A stretch of DNA of 64,000 nt from JAPOXR01 sp965219635 (GTDB taxonomy: Bacteria; Pseudomonadota; Alphaproteobacteria; Rhodobacterales; Rhodobacteraceae), in NCBI GenBank assembly GCA_965219635.1, contig OZ244783.1:1302001-1366000 (forward strand). The letters run 5' to 3'. The position numbers and the translations under genes are program-made. How positions within the stretch are numbered: position 1 is the stretch's first letter; each line of letters begins with the position of its first letter. This document shows positions 59,609-64,000 of this stretch, in pieces. The notes under the pieces were generated by a model. That model did no database searches and was not told where the DNA came from. It saw only the letters and a list, made by a program, of their open reading frames with translations.

Positions 59609-60292
59609 ATGCTGACCAAACGACAATTGGAACTGTTGCGATTGATCGACAATAAGATCGAAGAAACGGGTATTTCCCCCTCCTTCGAAGAGATGAAGCA
59701 GGGACTCGGCCTCAAATCAAAGTCCGGCATTCACCGCCTGATCAATTCCCTAGTTGAGCGCGGCCACCTTCGCCGGTTGCCGAATCGCGCCCGGGCGCTC
59801 GAGGTCATCAATACACCTGACCGCCCGCGGAGGGATGCAGGATCGATTATCGCTGCGGCCGTTTCAGCGGCGATCGACAAACGGTCCGTGCTGGAGGAAA
59901 TGTACGACAGCATACAGGTTCCGGTCATGGGACGTATTGCGGCAGGATCGCCAATTGAGGCAATCAGCCAGAAAGAAGGTGACCTCAACGTGCCTTCTTC
60001 CATGCTGAGCGGGATCGGCGAGCATTTTGCCTTGACCGTGTCAGGCGACTCGATGGTGGATGCAGGCATATTCGATGAGGACATTGTTCTGATCAGGAAG
60101 CAGGATACCGCTGACAACGGCGAGATTATCGTGGCGCTGGTCCGCAACGAGGAAGTCACGCTGAAGAGATTGCGGAAAAAGGGCAGTTCAATTGCGCTGG
60201 AAGCCGCCAATCCCGAATATGAAACGCGGGTGTACCGGCCGAACGAAATCTCGGTGCAAGGCAAGCTGGTCGGGCTGATGAGAAACTACTGA
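59609..60292 (+). CDS. lexA: SOS repressor LexA
   Basis: 227 residues. The winged-helix DNA-binding domain (MLTKRQLELLRLIDNKIEE, GISPSFEEMKQGLGLKSKSGIHRLINSLVERG) is followed by a linker and the S24 self-cleavage domain. The scissile Ala112-Gly113 bond lies in MGRIAAGSP, with catalytic Ser148 in VSGDSMVDAG and Lys186 in EVTLKRLRKK. Controls the sites found upstream of lexA and recA. Confidence 0.98.
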   Translation: MLTKRQLELLRLIDNKIEETGISPSFEEMKQGLGLKSKSGIHRLINSLVERGHLRRLPNRARALEVINTPDRPRRDAGSIIAAAVSAAIDKRSVLEEMYDSIQVPVMGRIAAGSPIEAISQKEGDLNVPSSMLSGIGEHFALTVSGDSMVDAGIFDEDIVLIRKQDTADNGEIIVALVRNEEVTLKRLRKKGSSIALEAANPEYETRVYRPNEISVQGKLVGLMRNY

Positions 60293-60390
60293 GCAACCGG
60301 CGACCCCGGCCTGTTCAAGCAATAATTCCCCGGCCTGCTTGCGCGTAAGCTGGCCTCCCTCCAGGATTCACCTGCAAGGCGTGTATAGCT

Positions 60391-61785
60391 ATGCCGAAGG
60401 ATGTCGTAACGAGATTTGCTCCCTCCCCCACAGGCATGCTTCATATTGGAGGAGCCCGGACCGCACTGTTCAACTGGCTGTTTGCCCGTGCCAATCGTGG
60501 AACCTTCCGGCTCCGTATCGAAGATACCGACAGGGCGCGTTCAACAGCAGAAGCCACCGAAGCCATTATTTCCGGCCTCCGGTGGCTGGGGCTGGATTGG
60601 GACGGAGACATCGTCAGCCAGCATGAGCGCAAGAACCGGCACGTCGCTGCTGCCCTGACCCTTCTGGAAACTGGCCAGGCCTACAAGTGCTTCTCCACTC
60701 CAGAGGAAATCGAGCAGGCACGCTCTGCCGCGCTCAAGACCGATTCCAAGGTGCTGTTTCAGAGTCCCTGGAGGGACTCTAATCCGGCCAACCATCCGGA
60801 TCGCCCGTTCACGATCCGTCTCAAAACACCCAGGACGGGCGACACAGTCGTCCATGATGCCGTTTGTGGATCAGTATCCTGGAGCAACGAAACGCTTGAC
60901 GACATGATTGTCGTCCGGTCTGACTGCTCGCCAACCTACAATTTTGCCGTGGTGGTCGACGACAGGGACATGGGGATTACCCATATCATCCGTGGCGACG
61001 ATCATCTCTCTAATTCAGCCCGTCAGACGCTCCTGTACAAGGCATTTGGGTGGGACGTTCCGGTCTTCGCGCATGTGCCTCTGATCTTCGGGGAGGACGG
61101 GAAGAAGCTCTCCAAACGTGCTGGCGATCCTGGCATCCAGCATTACAAAAGCCTAGGCATCATGCCTGAGGCGATGCGGAACTATCTCGCACGACTGGGT
61201 TGGAGCCACGGTGATGATGAGTTCTTTACCACGGAACAGGCCGAGGAGTGGTTCAATCTGGAAGCGCTCAGAAAGTCTCCTGCCCGCCTCGACAGCAAAA
61301 AGCTCCTCAATCTGTCGCGGCTTCATATCGAGGCAGCATCGGACCAACGGCTTCTGGAGGAACTCCAGTTGGCAGCGGGAAGCAAGGCCCAGGACAAGCA
61401 TGAAATGCTGGCGCAAGCCATTCCGGCCATGCGTACAGGAACACGGACGATTAAGGACCTGGTTGCCAAAGCAGCCTTTGTACTAACCGACAGGCCAATT
61501 ACCGTGTCCGAGGAGGCAGCGCGGCACCTGGACCATGACGGAAAGTCGATCTTGTTGGATCTCGCCGAAGGGTTGCGGAACACGCCATGGACCCGGGAGG
61601 GGATCGAACCTGTCGTCAAGCAAATCTGTGACTCCAGGGAGATGAAGCTGGGCAAAATCGCAGGCCCGGTGCGTGCTGCGCTGTCCGGTTCTACAGTTTC
61701 TCCAAGCATATTCGACATGATGTGCATTCTTGGCCGAGTGGAGACGCTCGCACGGCTCGAGGACTCCATTACGGGTGGAGGTTGA
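60391..61785 (+). CDS. gltX: Glutamyl-tRNA synthetase
   Basis: Class I synthetase, 464 residues. The HIGH-like motif is RFAPSPTGMLHIGGARTALFNW and the KMSKS equivalent is GKKLSKRAGD. The segment NFAVVVDDRDMGITHIIRGDDHLSN is typical. The C-terminal anticodon domain is present. Begins 98 bases after lexA; comEC, often found between them in Rhodobacterales, is absent. Alphaproteobacteria often have two GltX proteins, one of which serves tRNA-Gln; which type this is cannot be told here. Confidence 0.96.
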   Translation: MPKDVVTRFAPSPTGMLHIGGARTALFNWLFARANRGTFRLRIEDTDRARSTAEATEAIISGLRWLGLDWDGDIVSQHERKNRHVAAALTLLETGQAYKCFSTPEEIEQARSAALKTDSKVLFQSPWRDSNPANHPDRPFTIRLKTPRTGDTVVHDAVCGSVSWSNETLDDMIVVRSDCSPTYNFAVVVDDRDMGITHIIRGDDHLSNSARQTLLYKAFGWDVPVFAHVPLIFGEDGKKLSKRAGDPGIQHYKSLGIMPEAMRNYLARLGWSHGDDEFFTTEQAEEWFNLEALRKSPARLDSKKLLNLSRLHIEAASDQRLLEELQLAAGSKAQDKHEMLAQAIPAMRTGTRTIKDLVAKAAFVLTDRPITVSEEAARHLDHDGKSILLDLAEGLRNTPWTREGIEPVVKQICDSREMKLGKIAGPVRAALSGSTVSPSIFDMMCILGRVETLARLEDSITGGG

Positions 61786-62235
61786 CGCCAGCACGCGACT
61801 GCAGTCCACAGGCATGCACCGGCCGTCGCAATTGGCTGCCCGCGCATGACGGTCAAGGAACCTTAGGCGTTCTTTCGTCTGCACTTCCCGGATGGCTAGC
61901 CAGAGTCATCCCCTCGCAAACTCACAGGCATCTTCGGCAAACCCGCTCAGTTGAGGAGAAGGGCAATCTGTCTCATTGAAACTGGGAGCCCCCGGTGCTA
62001 TGAGATTATTGTCGGCAATTCAGGACTGACTCCGATCTTGCAAGGGCCAATGCCGCTGCCCCCGGGTTCAAGAAATGACTACCGGACTGTCCGTCTTCTG
62101 GTCGTGTTGATGCCTGAAAAATCGCTACTATTGCGCCCAATTGCTGAGCATTTACCTTGGCAATGACCTTGGGCGTGTTTCTGAACAAATTTACCGCCAG
62201 CCTGGCGGACCATGATTTTGATGGAGAATTTGCAG
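61786..62235. other. Intergenic region between gltX and gltA
   Basis: 450 bases without a supported gene. It should carry the gltA promoter, and the last part has the GGAG site nine bases before the ATG at 62236. No terminator hairpin after gltX or recognisable regulatory element was found. Confidence 0.5.
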
Positions 62236-63531
62236 ATGTCTGAAAACAAACGAATCGCCGTTCTGGAATTCGAGGGAAAGAGACTCGAACTGCCCGTGAG
62301 TTCACCAACTCTGGGACCCGACGTCATCGACATCAGAAGACTCTATGGCGAAGCGGGCATGTTCACATACGATCCAGGTTTTACTGCCACCGCATCCTGT
62401 GAGTCCGCCATCACATTCATTGACGGTGAGGTTGGCAAGCTTCTCTACCGTGGCTACCCCGTGGAGCAGCTGGCCGAAAGTTCCAAGTTCATCGAGGTCT
62501 GTTACCTTCTCCTCTACGGGGATCTTCCAACCAGGGATCAGCTTGCCGATTTCGATAGCCGCGTCACCTTGCACACCATGGTGCATGATCAAATGACCTA
62601 TTTTTTCCGGGGTTTCCGGCGCGATGCTCACCCGATGGCAATCATCACCGGGGTCATGGGCGCCATGTCGGCATTCTATCACGACTCCACGGACATCAAT
62701 GATCCGATGCAGCGCGAAATTGCATCCATCCGGATGATCGCCAAACTGCCAACCATTGTGGCGATGGCATACAAATACTCCATCGGGCAGCCGTTCATAT
62801 ATCCGAAGAACAACCTCAATTACGCCGAGAACTTCCTCCGGATGTGCTTCAAGGTGCCGCCCGAGAAGTTCAAGGTGCAAAAGGAAATAGCCCGGGCATT
62901 GGACCGGATATTCGTGCTCCATGCCGATCACGAGCAGAATGCGTCGACGTCAACTGTCAGGCTTGCAGGTTCTTCCGGAGCCAACCCGTTTGCCTGCATT
63001 GCCGCGGGCATTGCCTGCCTTTGGGGACCAGCCCATGGCGGCGCCAATGAAGCCTGCCTGATGATGCTACGGGAAATAGGGACGGTTGACCGGATCCCGG
63101 AGTTCATAAATCGCGCAAAGGACCCGAATGACCCGTTCCGCCTTATGGGATTTGGGCATCGCGTCTATCGGAACTTCGATCCGCGCGCGAAGATCATGAA
63201 ACAATCGGCGGATGAAGTTCTGGATCTGGTCCCCAACGAGAACCAGGCCACGTTGCAGGTTGCCAGGGAACTGGAGAGGATCGCACTGGAAGACGAGTAT
63301 TTCCAGCAGCGGCGCCTTTATCCCAATGTCGACTTTTACTCGGGCATAATCCTCGATGCTATTGGCTTCCCGACTTCCATGTTTACTCCTATCTTTGCGC
63401 TCTCGCGGACTGTCGGCTGGATTTCGCAATGGAAGGAAATGATTGCGGACCCGACTCTGAAAATCGGAAGGCCGCGGCAGAAATACACTGGCAACAACGA
63501 GCGGAACTTCATTCCGCTTGCAGAACGGTAA
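62236..63531 (+). CDS. gltA: Citrate synthase
   Basis: Condenses acetyl-CoA and oxaloacetate. 431 residues, the hexameric bacterial type: an N-terminal beta domain (IAVLEFEGKRLELPV), GMFTYDPGFTATASCESAITFIDGE, and catalytic histidines in RIFVLHADHEQNASTSTVRLAGS and GPAHGGANEAC. The aspartate/His region is LMGFGHRVYRNFDPRA. The ATG at 62236 is chosen for its GGAG; the frame begins at 62212. Confidence 0.98.
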   Translation: MSENKRIAVLEFEGKRLELPVSSPTLGPDVIDIRRLYGEAGMFTYDPGFTATASCESAITFIDGEVGKLLYRGYPVEQLAESSKFIEVCYLLLYGDLPTRDQLADFDSRVTLHTMVHDQMTYFFRGFRRDAHPMAIITGVMGAMSAFYHDSTDINDPMQREIASIRMIAKLPTIVAMAYKYSIGQPFIYPKNNLNYAENFLRMCFKVPPEKFKVQKEIARALDRIFVLHADHEQNASTSTVRLAGSSGANPFACIAAGIACLWGPAHGGANEACLMMLREIGTVDRIPEFINRAKDPNDPFRLMGFGHRVYRNFDPRAKIMKQSADEVLDLVPNENQATLQVARELERIALEDEYFQQRRLYPNVDFYSGIILDAIGFPTSMFTPIFALSRTVGWISQWKEMIADPTLKIGRPRQKYTGNNERNFIPLAER

Positions 63532-63565
63532 GGCCGTTCAGGGTACTGATGCCTGCATTGGTCCG

Positions 63566-63808
63566 TCAGGTTGTAGGATCTTGCCCGGAGCCCCTCCGGC
63601 GCGCACTGTAGCGGCCTCTCGTTCGTTGGGTGCCTGAGGCGAGTTCCAGCCCCTCCCTGAGTAGCGCAGTCATGGGATGGTCGGCGTTACTCTCGCCATA
63701 CAGGTCCAGCATGCGCTGAAGAGCCGACTTGTACTCGGCGTCGTCCGGCAGGCCCAGTGCCCAGTCGAGCAGGATGGATCTGCAATCCTTGTCTGTCAGT
63801 TCCGGCAT
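63566..63808 (-). CDS. Small hypothetical protein convergent with gltA
   Basis: 80-residue protein starting MPELTDKDCRSILLDWALGL, with a helical middle (YKSALQRMLDLYGESNADH) and PMTALLREGLELAS, ending in an Arg-rich tail (GRYSARRRGSG). The ATG at 63808 has GAGG eight bases upstream. A GTG at 63922 in the same frame would add 38 residues but lacks proper spacing to its Shine-Dalgarno. No family recognised; the length and composition suit a small soluble, perhaps nucleic acid-binding protein. The call rests mostly on frame and start quality. Confidence 0.5.
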   Translation of the reverse strand: MPELTDKDCRSILLDWALGLPDDAEYKSALQRMLDLYGESNADHPMTALLREGLELASGTQRTRGRYSARRRGSGQDPTT

Positions 63809-63867
63809 GCGGAAGGCCTCGAACATCAGTCCTCGCGCGTCGAACTGGCGGTCCGCTCCCTGGCGTA

Positions 63868-64000
63868 TCAATGCAGGAACCCTCGCATTCTGCCCGGAAT
63901 CGACCGGATGATCTTCAGGCACTCCCTCCGGCCGTGTGCCAGTCTGGCCTCAAGATTCTGCAAACTCTCTTCCTTTGCCTCTCTGAGCAATAATGCGGCG
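63868..64000 (-). CDS. Possible C-terminal end of a gene entering from the right edge
   Basis: An open frame of 43 codons runs from the right edge to a TGA at 63868-63870. The product is rich in Leu, Glu and Arg (LLREAKEESLQNLEARLAHG, then RRECLKIIRSIPGRMRGFLH). It looks like a helical C-terminus and would end 60 bases before the small gene at 63808. Too little is visible to name it. Confidence 0.35.
   Translation of the reverse strand, partial: AALLLREAKEESLQNLEARLAHGRRECLKIIRSIPGRMRGFLH

Noticed and set aside
1..64000. CRISPR array, insertion sequence, prophage or rRNA
   Set aside because: No regularly spaced repeats, transposase, phage structural gene or rRNA sequence was recognised.

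Overview
The window reads as a chromosomal segment of an alphaproteobacterium, most like Rhodobacterales. The evidence is gene content and order: recA-alaS-(DUF1330) convergent with a eukaryote-type NADP isocitrate dehydrogenase; ppiD-like/trpE/trpG/trpD/moaC/moeA/lexA/gltX/gltA; rplU-rpmA-obgE-proB-proA; direct-repeat GTTC-N7-GTTC LexA boxes at both recA and lexA; and a cobalamin-type methyltransferase module with its ASKHA reactivation protein. No phage, insertion sequence, CRISPR array or rRNA was seen. There are two tRNA genes (Gly-CCC and Ser-CGA).

Layout. 1-1.6 kb: a truncated branched-chain amino-acid-type binding protein and an AstE/AspA-family zinc hydrolase. 1.9-9.2 kb: icd, DUF1330, alaS, recA (with LexA box), a metallo-beta-lactamase-fold hydrolase and rlmE. 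9.3-13.7 kb: a one-carbon/methionine module (small 'virulence factor' family protein, MetF-like reductase, methyltetrahydrofolate:corrinoid methyltransferase, 2Fe-2S/ASKHA activator). 13.8-24 kb: tRNA-Gly, pgi and zwf without pgl, a radical SAM protein, aroB-aroK, a 45-residue membrane peptide, xerD, a CNNM/CorC protein and an IalB-family protein. 24-29.1 kb: an envelope block (ketosynthase, acyl carrier protein, LpxD, L,D-transpeptidase, DUF882 peptidase). 29.1-33.7 kb: proA, proB, obgE, rpmA, and an L21 gene with an unusual acidic N-terminal extension. 33.9-37.6 kb: pstSCA without pstB.

38.3-41.3 kb is the most novel part. Two clearly paralogous lipoproteins with TbpB-like C-terminal signatures flank a secreted outer-membrane beta-barrel that resembles the barrel half of Slam (surface lipoprotein assembly modulator) but has no TPR domain. 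This may be a minimal surface-lipoprotein export cassette. Upstream of it is a GH116 glucosylceramidase-like enzyme. 44.5-54.4 kb: ispH, an orphan DNA methyltransferase, ispA, a TRAP transporter (dctPQM) followed by a PLP aminotransferase, and a SurA/PpiD-like membrane chaperone. 54.4-63.5 kb: tryptophan, molybdenum cofactor, SOS and glutamyl-tRNA/citrate synthase genes.

A recurring theme is that operons usually complete in Rhodobacterales lack single members here (pgl between zwf and pgi; pstB-phoU after pstA; trpC after trpD; comEC after lexA). Either these genes have moved elsewhere or the lineage has lost them. GC-rich hairpins without U-tracts sit at both binding-protein/permease junctions (pstS-pstC and dctP-dctQ).
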